From Chryseobacterium sediminis (GTDB taxonomy: Bacteria > Bacteroidota > Bacteroidia > Flavobacteriales > Weeksellaceae), in assembly GCF_008386505.1 (NCBI RefSeq), contig NZ_VUNZ01000001.1:930001-994000 (forward strand): a DNA stretch of 64,000 nucleotides. The letters run 5' to 3'. Shown here piece by piece: positions 49,603 through 58,327 of the stretch. Each line of letters opens with the position of its first letter. The first letter of the stretch is position 1. The notes beneath the pieces were generated by a model. It was not told where the DNA came from. It made no database searches and saw only the letters and a list, made by a program, of their open reading frames with translations. The translations under genes were made by a program, and so were the position numbers.

Positions 49603-49992
49603 TTAATTACTCAACACTTCAGACAACAGATTGAATTTTGGAATATCAATCTCAAAAGTCTCCTGTGTCTCCATGTTTTTTACCAGGTATTTTCCGCTCA
49701 TATTACCTACTCCGGAACGAAGCATTACATTGGAGAAATAAGCGAAATTTTCACTTGTTCCTATTTCAGGAGTCAGGCCGATTACGCCATCTCCTATAAT
49801 CTCTGTGTATCCAAATCCGACATCAAAGATCAACCATTTTCTTTTCAATACTTTGATAGGAAAGCTTCCGTCATTTTCTATCGTGATATTGTATTTAAAA
49901 ACGTAACGGTTTTCGGATGGATAACTGTTTTTACTATCATATTCAGGTATTACTGAAACTTTGATATTGGAAGTCATTTTTGAAAACATCAT
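49603..49992 (-). CDS. apaG: ApaG family protein
   Basis: A 129-residue protein. It is a single domain of fibronectin-like beta strands with YVFKYNITIENDGSFPIKVL, RKWLIFDVGFGYTEIIGDGV, GLTPEIGTSENFAYFSNVML and GNMSGKYLVKNMETQETFEI, the ApaG signature. Role is associated with Co2+ resistance and Mg2+ efflux in some bacteria; the molecular function is not settled. In-frame ATGs at residues 2 and 6 (MTSNIKV) give shorter starts; MTSNIKV is a good alternative. Confidence 0.92.
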   Translation of the reverse strand: MMFSKMTSNIKVSVIPEYDSKNSYPSENRYVFKYNITIENDGSFPIKVLKRKWLIFDVGFGYTEIIGDGVIGLTPEIGTSENFAYFSNVMLRSGVGNMSGKYLVKNMETQETFEIDIPKFNLLSEVLSN

Positions 49993-50019
49993 TGTAGCAT
50001 TTTCTTAATAAATACAAAA

Positions 50020-50043
50020 ATCTCGCCTTTTTTAAGGCGAGAT
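50020..50043 (-). terminator. Terminator of the sucA-sucB unit
   Basis: ATCTCGCCTT pairs with AAGGCGAGAT around TTTT, with a TTTTTG tract on the minus strand. Confidence 0.75.
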
Positions 50044-50071
50044 ATATATTATGTTATAATTTTATTAAAAA

Positions 50072-51325
50072 CTATAATCCAAGGCCTTTTCTTTCGTCAC
50101 CTCCCATTAGTATTTCAACAGGATTGTCGATACCTTCTTTTACCGCTACTAAGAATCCTACAGACTCTTTTCCGTCGATAATTCTGTGGTCATAAGACAT
50201 TGCTACATACATCATTGGTCTGATTACTACTTGCCCGTCAACAGCCACTGGTCTCTGGATAATGTTGTGCATTCCTAAGATTGCAGACTGAGGAGGGTTG
50301 ATAATTGGTGTAGACATCATAGATCCGAAAGTACCACCATTTGTAATAGTGAATGTACCACCAGTCATTTCATCAACAGTAATTTTACCGTCTCTTACTT
50401 TAGTTGCAAGGTCTTTAATGTTTGCTTCAACTCCGCTGAAAGACATGTTTTCTGCATTTCTCAATACAGGAACCATTAATCCTTTAGGCCCTGAAACTGC
50501 AATTGAAATATCACAGAAATCATAGTTTACTTTGAAGTCACCGTCGATAGATGCATTTACATCCGGGTACATTTGTAATGCTCTTGTAACCGCTTTAGTA
50601 AAGAAAGACATGAAACCAAGTCCTACTCCGTGTTTCTGAGCAAATTCTTCTTTATATAGTTTTCTTAATCTGAAGATTTCAGACATATCCACTTCATTGA
50701 AAGTCGTCAACATAGCTGTTTCGTTCTTCACAGAAACCAGTCTTTGTGCGATTTTTCTTCTTAAAACTGAAAGTTTAGTTGTAGTGGTAGTTCTTGCTCC
50801 TGTAGCTGTCATTGGGCTTCCTCCTAATGCAGGAACAGCCGCTAATTCAGCATCTGTTTTAGTAATTCTTCCGTCTCTTCCTGTTCCTGAAACCTGAGCA
50901 GCATCCATTCCTTTTTCGTCAAGGATTTTCTTAGCAGCCGGAGATGGAGCCCCTGTTGCATAAGTTTGTGGAGCAGCTACCGGAGCAGCAGGTTTTGGAG
51001 CTTCTTGTTTTGCAGGTTCAGCAACTTTCGGAGCTTCTTCCTGTTTTGGAGCTTCAGCAGCAGGTGCAGCACCTTCTGGTCTTGCAGCATCCATATCAAT
51101 TAAACAAACTACCTGACCTACCTGTACTACATCACCTTCTTCTGCCTTTAAAGTGATAACACCACTTTGTTCTGCCGGCAATTCAAGAGTTGCTTTATCT
51201 GAATCCACTTCGGCGATAGGTTGATCTTTTTCTACATAATCACCATCTTTTACAAGCCAAGTTGCAATTTCAACTTCTGTAATTGATTCGCCCGGTGAAG
51301 GAACTTTCATTTCTAAAACTGACAT
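50072..51325 (-). CDS. sucB: 2-oxoglutarate dehydrogenase E2 (dihydrolipoamide succinyltransferase)
   Basis: A 417-residue protein. Lipoyl domain Lys lies in [18 protein letters not shown] at about 43, then an Ala/Pro/Lys-rich linker at about 85-120, a subunit-binding domain ([20 protein letters not shown]) and the catalytic domain with [18 protein letters not shown] at about 375. The DSDKATLE context is typical of the 2-oxoglutarate type. It is translated after sucA with a 39-base gap, so the two are one unit. Confidence 0.96.
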   Translation of the reverse strand: MSVLEMKVPSPGESITEVEIATWLVKDGDYVEKDQPIAEVDSDKATLELPAEQSGVITLKAEEGDVVQVGQVVCLIDMDAARPEGAAPAAEAPKQEEAPKVAEPAKQEAPKPAAPVAAPQTYATGAPSPAAKKILDEKGMDAAQVSGTGRDGRITKTDAELAAVPALGGSPMTATGARTTTTTKLSVLRRKIAQRLVSVKNETAMLTTFNEVDMSEIFRLRKLYKEEFAQKHGVGLGFMSFFTKAVTRALQMYPDVNASIDGDFKVNYDFCDISIAVSGPKGLMVPVLRNAENMSFSGVEANIKDLATKVRDGKITVDEMTGGTFTITNGGTFGSMMSTPIINPPQSAILGMHNIIQRPVAVDGQVVIRPMMYVAMSYDHRIIDGKESVGFLVAVKEGIDNPVEILMGGDERKGLGL

Positions 51326-51364
51326 ATCGAGTATTTTTTATTTTTTAATTGATTATTATTTAAA

Positions 51365-54181
51365 TTAAGCTGTAACTGGTCTTTTTGCAGGAGCATCATC
51401 TCTGTCGAAAACTCTGTTGATCACTGCATTTTGGTTTTTCTCAAACATTTTGTGGCTACCTGGAGCCGGAGCGCCGCTTGGTACCGGAGCTACTACCTGG
51501 ATTCCTGTATCTCTGAAGTTTCTCAGGATATAAGACCAAGCTCCCATGTTTTCAGGTTCTTCCTGAGCCCACACTAGTTGTTTTTTGTTCTCATATTTGT
51601 TGAAGATCGCTTCAATAGCATCTGTCTGAAGCGGATATAACTGCTCGAATCTTACTAATGCAATATTTTCACAGTTCAGTTCTTCTTTTTTCGCCAACAA
51701 TTCAAAGTACAGTTTTCCTGAACAAAGAACTAATTTTTCTACTTTTTTAGGATCTGCAGTAGGGTCGTCTAAGATTGGCTGGAATGCTCCGTTTGCAAAA
51801 TCTTCAATTGGAGAAACCACTTTAGGATGTCTCAATAAAGATTTAGGGCTCATTACGATCAATGGTTTTCTGAAGCCCCATTTCAACTGTCTTCTCAATA
51901 AGTGGAAGTAGTTGGCTGGTGAAGTAATATTAGCTACTACCATGTTTTCATTAGCACAAAGAGTAAGGAATCTTTCCAATCTTGCTGAAGAGTGTTCTGC
52001 TCCCTGTCCTTCTGAACCGTGAGGTAATAACATAACCATTCCGTTCTGGATTTTCCATTTTTCTTCTGCTGCGGCAAGATACTGGTCAACAATAATCTGA
52101 GCGCCATTCACGAAATCTCCGAACTGAGCTTCCCAGATTGTTAAGGTATTTGGTGAAGCCATTGCATATCCGTAATCGAAACCTAGAACCCCATATTCTG
52201 AAAGGTGAGAGTTGAATACATCAAATCTGCTTTCTGATACATGTCTTAATGGGATATATTCTTCTTCTGTATCTTCTGTTTTTACTACCGCATGTCTGTG
52301 AGAGAATGTACCTCTTTCTACATCTTCTCCGGAAATTCTTACGTTGTGACCTTCTACAAGTAGTGTTGCATAAGCTAACCACTCTCCTAGCGCCCAGTCT
52401 AATGAGTTTCCTTCAATAGCTTTGATACGGTTTTCAAAAAGTCTTGTAATCTTATTGATGAATTTTTTATCAACAGGAAGTGTTGACATTTTCAGCGCTA
52501 ATTCTTTTAATTTTGCTGCATCATATTTTGTATCAACAGGCAACTGAACTGCTCCTCTCTTTCCGATTGGATAGTTAGTCCAGTCTTCAGCCATGAACAG
52601 ATCCATTACGTTCTTTTCAATTTCTTTTGAAGCATCAAAATCTTTATCTAAAAGAGCTTTGAATTCCGTTTCCATTTTAGCAATTACATCATTGGAAGTA
52701 ACGCTGTCTTTAAGTAATTTATCTTTATAAATTTCTCTTGGATTCGGGTGTTTTGAAATTGTTTTATATAAGTTAGGCTGAGTGAATCTTGGTTCATCTC
52801 CTTCGTTGTGCCCGTATTTTCTATATCCTAAAAGGTCGATATAAACATCTTTTCCGAATTTCGCTCTGAAATCAGCAGCAAAATGGATGGCATGAACAAC
52901 AGCTTCAGCATCGTCAGCATTCACGTGCATTACAGGAGATTCTGTAACTTTTGCGATGTCTGTACAATATGTTGAAGATCTTGCATCCATATAGTTTGTT
53001 GTAAATGAAACCTGGTTATTTACAACGATATGAACGGTACCTCCTGTTCTGTATCCTTCAAGGGTCATCATCTGAGCCACTTCATAAGCAATACCTTGTC
53101 CGGCAATAGCTCCGTCACCGTGGATAATAATTGGCAATACTTTAGAGTAATCTTTGTATTTGTCATCTACTTTTGCACGGCAGATACCTTCTACCAGAGC
53201 AGCTACAGTCTCAAGGTGAGACGGGTTCGGAGTAAGATTAATGCATACTTCCTCTCCTGAAGCAGTTTTGATTTTTTTAGATGATCCTAAGTGGTATTTA
53301 ACGTCACCTGAGAATACATCTTCTTCAAACTCCTTCCCTTCAAATTCTGAGAAGATCTGCTTGTAAGATTTCCCGAAAATATTGGTTAGTACATTTAGTC
53401 TACCTCTGTGAGCCATTCCTAATACCACCTCATCTACTCCTAACTGAGAAGATCTTGAGATCAACTGATCTAAAGCCGGAATTAATGTTTCACCTCCTTC
53501 TAATGAGAATCTTTTTTGTCCTACAAATTTTGTGTGAAGATAGTTTTCAAAAGCAACCGCCTGATTTAATTTTAATAAAATCTCTGTTTTTTCGTTTGCA
53601 GAAAGGCTTGGGTGGTTTTCATTTACCTGAAGCCATCTTTTGATGAAGTCTTTTTCTTCAACGTTGTTGATGTGCATGTACTCTACTCCGATAGAATCGC
53701 AGTAAATGTTTTCAAGGTGTTTGATAAGGTCTGCCAAAGTAGCAGGTTCTTTCATTCCTGTTTCTACAGCACAGTTGAATTTTGTATTTAAATCTTCTTT
53801 AGAAAGACCGAAGTTTTCGATGTCTAAAGTAGGTGTATAGTGTCTTCTTTCTCTTACCGGGTTTGTTTTTGTAAACAGGTGCCCTCTTGTTCTGTAAGCC
53901 TCAATAAGGTTTACTACTTTAAATTCTTTCTTGATATGCTCAGGAACTTCTCCGTTTGATACTGCCTGAGAAATCTGTTGTTGAACTGCCGGGGCAGCGC
54001 TGGCCGAAGCCTGAATAAACTGGATGTTATCGTCATCTCCATAGTTCTCTAAAGCAAAATCGAAGCCTTGAAAGAAGGCTTTCCATGATGGTTCTAGGGA
54101 GTCTGGGAATTTTAAGTACTGTTGGTATAAATCCTCAATTAACTGAGAATGAGCTGCGTTTAGGAATGAAAATCTGTCCAT
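51365..54181 (-). CDS. sucA: 2-oxoglutarate dehydrogenase E1
   Basis: A 938-residue protein of normal OdhA/SucA length. It has the N-terminal FLNAAHSQLIEDLYQQYLKF, MAHRGRLNVLTNIFGKSYKQ at about 255, HLGSSKKIKT at about 297, the thiamine diphosphate region GDGAIAGQGIAYEVAQMM at about 353-370, and LLPHGSEGQGAEHSSARLER at about 704. It decarboxylates 2-oxoglutarate and loads the lipoyl group of SucB. Promoter box TAAATTTG lies 47 bases upstream of the start. Confidence 0.97.
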   Translation of the reverse strand: MDRFSFLNAAHSQLIEDLYQQYLKFPDSLEPSWKAFFQGFDFALENYGDDDNIQFIQASASAAPAVQQQISQAVSNGEVPEHIKKEFKVVNLIEAYRTRGHLFTKTNPVRERRHYTPTLDIENFGLSKEDLNTKFNCAVETGMKEPATLADLIKHLENIYCDSIGVEYMHINNVEEKDFIKRWLQVNENHPSLSANEKTEILLKLNQAVAFENYLHTKFVGQKRFSLEGGETLIPALDQLISRSSQLGVDEVVLGMAHRGRLNVLTNIFGKSYKQIFSEFEGKEFEEDVFSGDVKYHLGSSKKIKTASGEEVCINLTPNPSHLETVAALVEGICRAKVDDKYKDYSKVLPIIIHGDGAIAGQGIAYEVAQMMTLEGYRTGGTVHIVVNNQVSFTTNYMDARSSTYCTDIAKVTESPVMHVNADDAEAVVHAIHFAADFRAKFGKDVYIDLLGYRKYGHNEGDEPRFTQPNLYKTISKHPNPREIYKDKLLKDSVTSNDVIAKMETEFKALLDKDFDASKEIEKNVMDLFMAEDWTNYPIGKRGAVQLPVDTKYDAAKLKELALKMSTLPVDKKFINKITRLFENRIKAIEGNSLDWALGEWLAYATLLVEGHNVRISGEDVERGTFSHRHAVVKTEDTEEEYIPLRHVSESRFDVFNSHLSEYGVLGFDYGYAMASPNTLTIWEAQFGDFVNGAQIIVDQYLAAAEEKWKIQNGMVMLLPHGSEGQGAEHSSARLERFLTLCANENMVVANITSPANYFHLLRRQLKWGFRKPLIVMSPKSLLRHPKVVSPIEDFANGAFQPILDDPTADPKKVEKLVLCSGKLYFELLAKKEELNCENIALVRFEQLYPLQTDAIEAIFNKYENKKQLVWAQEEPENMGAWSYILRNFRDTGIQVVAPVPSGAPAPGSHKMFEKNQNAVINRVFDRDDAPAKRPVTA

Positions 54182-54228
54182 TATTACAGTTTATCTATTT
54201 ATTAAAATTTATTTGTAGAATTAATCTT

Positions 54229-54236
54229 CAAATTTA
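54229..54236 (-). promoter_or_regulatory. -7 promoter box of sucA
   Basis: TAAATTTG on the minus strand upstream of the sucA ATG. Confidence 0.4.
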
Positions 54237-54306
54237 ATAAAAAAAACCGAGTTAGAACAGTCTGAAACCGTTAAAAAAACTTAAGAAAAAAATAAATAAA
54301 AAAAAA

Positions 54307-55347
54307 TCACTTATACACTGATAATGAGAGCTTCATGTTTACCTCCTGTCCTTCCATGGGACGTTCAATAAAGGTCTGGCGGATGTCTCCGAAGCGCATC
54401 TCGTCTTTTTTGGCTTTCTGAATCAGCTGCTGAATTGCCCGAATTCGTCCCTCATAATTCCCTTTGTAGTAAATTACATAATTTTGAGACGGATTTACGG
54501 ATCTAAAATTGAAATTATTGTCAGACACTCCTATTCTCTTAGAAAGCGGAATTCCCAGGAAATAAGAAACTTCTTTATCTTTATAATTGTCCGCGTCAGT
54601 GATCAGGATGGGATAGCCAAATTCATCATCTCTTTTTCCCATATCCATCGTCACGAAGTTATAAGTTTTGTTATAATTCATCACGATATTTTTGTAGAGC
54701 GCATCTTTTTTATTTGAAGTGCTTACATTGATCCCAAGCAGCAGTTTGTCTTCTTCATTCTCTACCATCAGGCTGTCATATTTAATCGCTGCCATCTGAT
54801 TGTCTTTTTCTACTTTATTTCCTAAAGAGTTTTTAAGATTTGTCATGCTTTTGTTGATATTCTCAGCAAAACGGTCTTCAGTCCAAAAGTTTTCTACTCT
54901 TTTCCAGACAGGCAATTTGGGCGTATGTACGTACCAGATGATTTTTGTTTTTTCTGCAGAAACAGGCTTAAATTTAACATCAACGAGCGTTGGATTTTCG
55001 TTTTCATCCTCAAAAAGCTGATATTTCAAAGTTTTATTAAGGTTCTCATACCTGATGAACATTTCTCCATCGGTATTATTTTTAGGATCTACATAACTGA
55101 TGGCACTCCCCTGTCCTTCGTAAGGCGTATAATAATCAATATCAATAGATTGCGAACTGGTAAAGAAGTTGTTCCATCTTGTAAAATTCTGTAGATTATT
55201 AAACTGGGCAAAAACCTTATCTACCGGATAATCAATCTCTTTTTCAATGGTGAAATTTTTACTTTCGTCTACAAAATAGTACATGGAAGCAGCATAAGCT
55301 CCCCCCAACAAAACAATGATAAAAGTTAATATCTTAAAAATACGCAT
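54307..55347 (-). CDS. Membrane-anchored SRPBCC (polyketide cyclase-like) protein
   Basis: A 346-residue protein. An N-terminal helix (about 1-25, MRIFKILTFIIVLLGGAYAA) anchors it. Residues about 30-175 look like a START/SRPBCC domain (FTIEKEIDYPVDKVFAQFNN, LQNFTRWNNFF, and others), a ligand-binding fold; the second half is a separate, less recognisable domain. A TATTTTTG box is only four bases upstream of the ATG, so the mRNA may be leaderless. The ligand and role are not known. Confidence 0.75.
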   Translation of the reverse strand: MRIFKILTFIIVLLGGAYAASMYYFVDESKNFTIEKEIDYPVDKVFAQFNNLQNFTRWNNFFTSSQSIDIDYYTPYEGQGSAISYVDPKNNTDGEMFIRYENLNKTLKYQLFEDENENPTLVDVKFKPVSAEKTKIIWYVHTPKLPVWKRVENFWTEDRFAENINKSMTNLKNSLGNKVEKDNQMAAIKYDSLMVENEEDKLLLGINVSTSNKKDALYKNIVMNYNKTYNFVTMDMGKRDDEFGYPILITDADNYKDKEVSYFLGIPLSKRIGVSDNNFNFRSVNPSQNYVIYYKGNYEGRIRAIQQLIQKAKKDEMRFGDIRQTFIERPMEGQEVNMKLSLSVYK

Positions 55348-55351
55348 CGCA

Positions 55352-55359
55352 CAAAAATA
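55352..55359 (-). promoter_or_regulatory. -7 promoter box at the SRPBCC gene start
   Basis: TATTTTTG on the minus strand, ending four bases before the ATG. If it is used, translation starts at or next to the first transcribed base. Confidence 0.4.
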
Positions 55360-55366
55360 GTATAAA

Positions 55367-55397
55367 TAAAAAGAGTGAACAATATGCTGATCACTCT
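55367..55397 (-). terminator. Terminator of the glycogen operon
   Basis: AGAGTGA pairs with TCACTCT around a 12-base loop, followed by TTTTTATTTATAC on the minus strand, about 160 bases past the glgC stop. Confidence 0.6.
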
Positions 55398-55430
55398 AGT
55401 TGTATGTTTAACAATAATTAACCTGGTTAA

Positions 55431-55558
55431 AGGCTGGAAGCTGGGTGAGGGAAGCTGGAGGTTACTATCCACCAGACAATCATTAATAATTTCTGTTTAA
55501 AAACATTAAGACCAGGCTAGTTCTACTCCGTTCTTAATAACTTCCATCTTCCTTTCTG
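55431..55558. repeat. Repeat-like spacer with GGAAGCTGG words
   Basis: GGCTGGAAGCTGGGTGAGG and GAAGCTGGAGG at the left, and ACTTCCATCTTCCTTTC at the right, which is similar to a reverse complement of the left words. It lies directly after the glgC stop. No gene. Confidence 0.4.
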
Positions 55559-56827
55559 TTATCCGACATGTGTTCCCGGAGCAATTACTGCGCCTTTCTT
55601 CACGACTACAATCCCATCCTGTACGGAATAAGTTCCATAATCACCATCCGGAATATGTTTTCCTCCGATGATTTTCACATTATCACCGATGTAACAGTTT
55701 TTATCCAGGATTGCTTTTTCTATATAGCAGTATTTCCCGATTCCCATATTAGGGCGACCAGCTCTGTCATTCAGCACAATTTCTGTAGTATTCTGGTAAA
55801 AATCGGCTCCCATTACATAGGAATTTACGATGGTACTTCCTTTGTCTATTCTTGTTCTGTTTCCAATCACGGAATTTTCAATTTTATCAGCCATAATGAT
55901 ACATCCGTCACCAAACACAGCCTTACTTACATAAGAACCGTTGATTTTTGATGGTGGAAGCATCCTTGCTCTGGTATAAATGGGTGAGGAAGAGAAAAGA
56001 TTAAACTGCGGCAGGTCCAGACAAAGATCCAGATTGGCTTCGTAGAAAGATTCTATCGTTCCGATATCTGTCCAGTAGCCTTCATACTGATAGCTTAATG
56101 TCTTGTATTTTCCAATAGAACTCGGAATAATATCTTTTCCGAAATCATCACCAGCTCCTTCATCAAACATCTTTTTAAGGATAGTCTTGGTAAAGATATA
56201 GATTCCCATAGAAGCCAGGAACTCTTTTCCTGTATGCTTATTTTCAGCTGAAACTTCAGATTTCATGCCTTCCAGCATCTCATAATCAGGCTTTTCATAG
56301 AAAGAGGTGATATTTCCTTCATCATCAGATTTTAAAATCCCAAAACCTGTGGCATCTTTTACATTTACCGGGATTGTAGCAATGGTAAGATCTCCTCCGT
56401 TTTCAATGTGAAAATCCAGCATTTCTCTGAAATCCATCTGATACAGCTGATCTCCTGAAAGAATAAGGATATAGTCATAATCATACTTTTCAAGATGTTT
56501 CATCGACTGCCTTACAGCATCCGCTGTTCCCTGATACCAGCTTTCATTTTCTACATTCTGCTCGGCTGCCAGAATATCGACAAAGCCTTTGCTGAAAATA
56601 TCAAAGTGATAAGAATTCTTAATATGCGAGTTGAGGGAAGCAGAATTAAACTGCGTTAAAACCAGAATTTTATTTAATCCTGAATTCAGGCAGTTTGAAA
56701 TAGGAATATCTACCAATCTGTATTTTCCTGCGATAGGTACAGCCGGTTTTGATCTGGAATACGTTAATGGGAATAATCTTGTTCCCCTGCCTCCTCCTAA
56801 AACTATGGAGATTACATTTCGATTCAT
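55559..56827 (-). CDS. glgC: Glucose-1-phosphate adenylyltransferase
   Basis: A 422-residue protein. The nucleotidyl site is SIVLGGGRGTRLFPLTYSRS at about 7-26, with KPAVPIAGKYRLVDIPISNC at about 27-46. A left-handed beta-helix follows at about 290-420, and the C-terminal DYGTYSVQDGIVVVKKGAVI matches the plant/cyanobacterial-style enzyme. It makes ADP-glucose for GlgA. It follows glgA with an 89-base gap. Confidence 0.96.
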   Translation of the reverse strand: MNRNVISIVLGGGRGTRLFPLTYSRSKPAVPIAGKYRLVDIPISNCLNSGLNKILVLTQFNSASLNSHIKNSYHFDIFSKGFVDILAAEQNVENESWYQGTADAVRQSMKHLEKYDYDYILILSGDQLYQMDFREMLDFHIENGGDLTIATIPVNVKDATGFGILKSDDEGNITSFYEKPDYEMLEGMKSEVSAENKHTGKEFLASMGIYIFTKTILKKMFDEGAGDDFGKDIIPSSIGKYKTLSYQYEGYWTDIGTIESFYEANLDLCLDLPQFNLFSSSPIYTRARMLPPSKINGSYVSKAVFGDGCIIMADKIENSVIGNRTRIDKGSTIVNSYVMGADFYQNTTEIVLNDRAGRPNMGIGKYCYIEKAILDKNCYIGDNVKIIGGKHIPDGDYGTYSVQDGIVVVKKGAVIAPGTHVG

Positions 56828-56916
56828 AAATATCTTGCGTTTTTTTATTTTATTGAGTTTACTGTTTTTTGTTCTTAGTGTTTATGCTGTTTTAAAGCAT
56901 TCATTATTTTCATGTA

Positions 56917-58323
56917 TCAGCTATTATATAAAGCTATGTATTTTTCTGCAGATTTCTCCCATGCAAAATCAAAATTCATGTTGGCATGTATAAGATCTTC
57001 CATCACTCCTTTCTGGTTATAAATGCCCAGCGCCCTGTTCATCGCATGTACAATATCATCTACGCCCGGATAAGTAAAGTTAAGTCCTGCTCCTCCGGTT
57101 GAAATATCTTCTACGGTATCTCTGAGCCCTCCCGTATATCTTACTACAGGAACGGTTCCGTATCTCATGGAATACATTTGATTCAATCCGCAAGGTTCTA
57201 CTCTTGAAGGCATCAGAAGAAAATCTGCGGATGCATAGATCTTATGGGAAAGATGTTCTTTATACCCGAGATCCAGAGCAAAATTGGTATAGGTATAATC
57301 GTATTCCTTCAGCTTATTCTCAATATAGGTATTTCCAGAGCCTAAAATCATAATATTTAAAGCTCCGTAGCTTTGTTTAATACTTTTCCAGACTACATCC
57401 GGTAAAAGGTCGGCTCCTTTTTCCGTGGCAAATCTTCCTATGAATGCAAATAAAGGAAGTTCCGGCTTCAATCCATATTCTTTGCACAGTTGTTCTTTAT
57501 TTTTCTTTTTTTGAGCAACTGCGTTTTTACTGTTAAAATTAAAGTCCAGCATCGGATCGGTTTCCGGATTCCAGACTTCGGCATCAATACCGTTGATAAT
57601 TCCGTATGCTTTTCCGAATTCCTGACGAACGAGGCTTTCCAATCCACGGAAACTTATAAAAAGTTCTTCCAGATATCCTTCGGAAACGGTGGTAAAGGCA
57701 TCGGCACATTTAATCATACTAGCCAGAGGATTCATAAATCCGTTCCAGTCCATCAGTCCCCATTTATAAGAATCAAAAGACGGCATATAGTTGGCCATCC
57801 CCCAGCTCATCATTCCCTGATATTCTCCATTGTGGATGGTTCCTATTGTTTTTACCCCTTTTAAGAATTCAAATTCCGGGCAGTGTTCTACCATAAAAGG
57901 AACCAGTCCGGTGTGATAATCGTGACAGTGTAAAACATCAGGACGGATTTCCATGGCACACAGCCAATGTAACAACCCCTGCTGGAAGGCCATAAACTGG
58001 AAGCTTTCATCCTGATAACCGTAAGGATTGTCCCTGTCTAATAATCCGGGGATTCTTACCATATACAGCTCAAACCCCAGCGCGTTTGTCTTTTCTTTCA
58101 ATACCTGAACCTGCAGCATATTGGTTCCCTGATGAATAAATCCATCAAAAACCAAGTCAAATTCATGATCATAGATAAAAGGTTTGTTGTACCATGGCAT
58201 TACTACTTTGGCTTCTATTCCTTTTATTTTATTCTGATATTTTGGCAGCGCTCCTACTACATCCGCAAGACCGCCTACTTTTGCTACAGGATAACATTCT
58301 GTACTTAAATGATAAATAACCAT
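56917..58323 (-). CDS. glgA: Glycogen synthase
   Basis: A 468-residue protein. The ADP-glucose motif is CYPVAKVGGLADVVGALPK at about 10-28 (KVGGL variant of KTGGL), with VLHCHDYHTGLVPFM at about 131-145, and the C-terminal LLMPSRVEPCGLNQMYSMRY with TGGLRDTV. It transfers glucose from ADP-glucose to the growing alpha-1,4 chain. It follows glgB by four bases, so the genes are translated together. Confidence 0.96.
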   Translation of the reverse strand: MVIYHLSTECYPVAKVGGLADVVGALPKYQNKIKGIEAKVVMPWYNKPFIYDHEFDLVFDGFIHQGTNMLQVQVLKEKTNALGFELYMVRIPGLLDRDNPYGYQDESFQFMAFQQGLLHWLCAMEIRPDVLHCHDYHTGLVPFMVEHCPEFEFLKGVKTIGTIHNGEYQGMMSWGMANYMPSFDSYKWGLMDWNGFMNPLASMIKCADAFTTVSEGYLEELFISFRGLESLVRQEFGKAYGIINGIDAEVWNPETDPMLDFNFNSKNAVAQKKKNKEQLCKEYGLKPELPLFAFIGRFATEKGADLLPDVVWKSIKQSYGALNIMILGSGNTYIENKLKEYDYTYTNFALDLGYKEHLSHKIYASADFLLMPSRVEPCGLNQMYSMRYGTVPVVRYTGGLRDTVEDISTGGAGLNFTYPGVDDIVHAMNRALGIYNQKGVMEDLIHANMNFDFAWEKSAEKYIALYNS

Positions 58324-58327
58324 TCTT

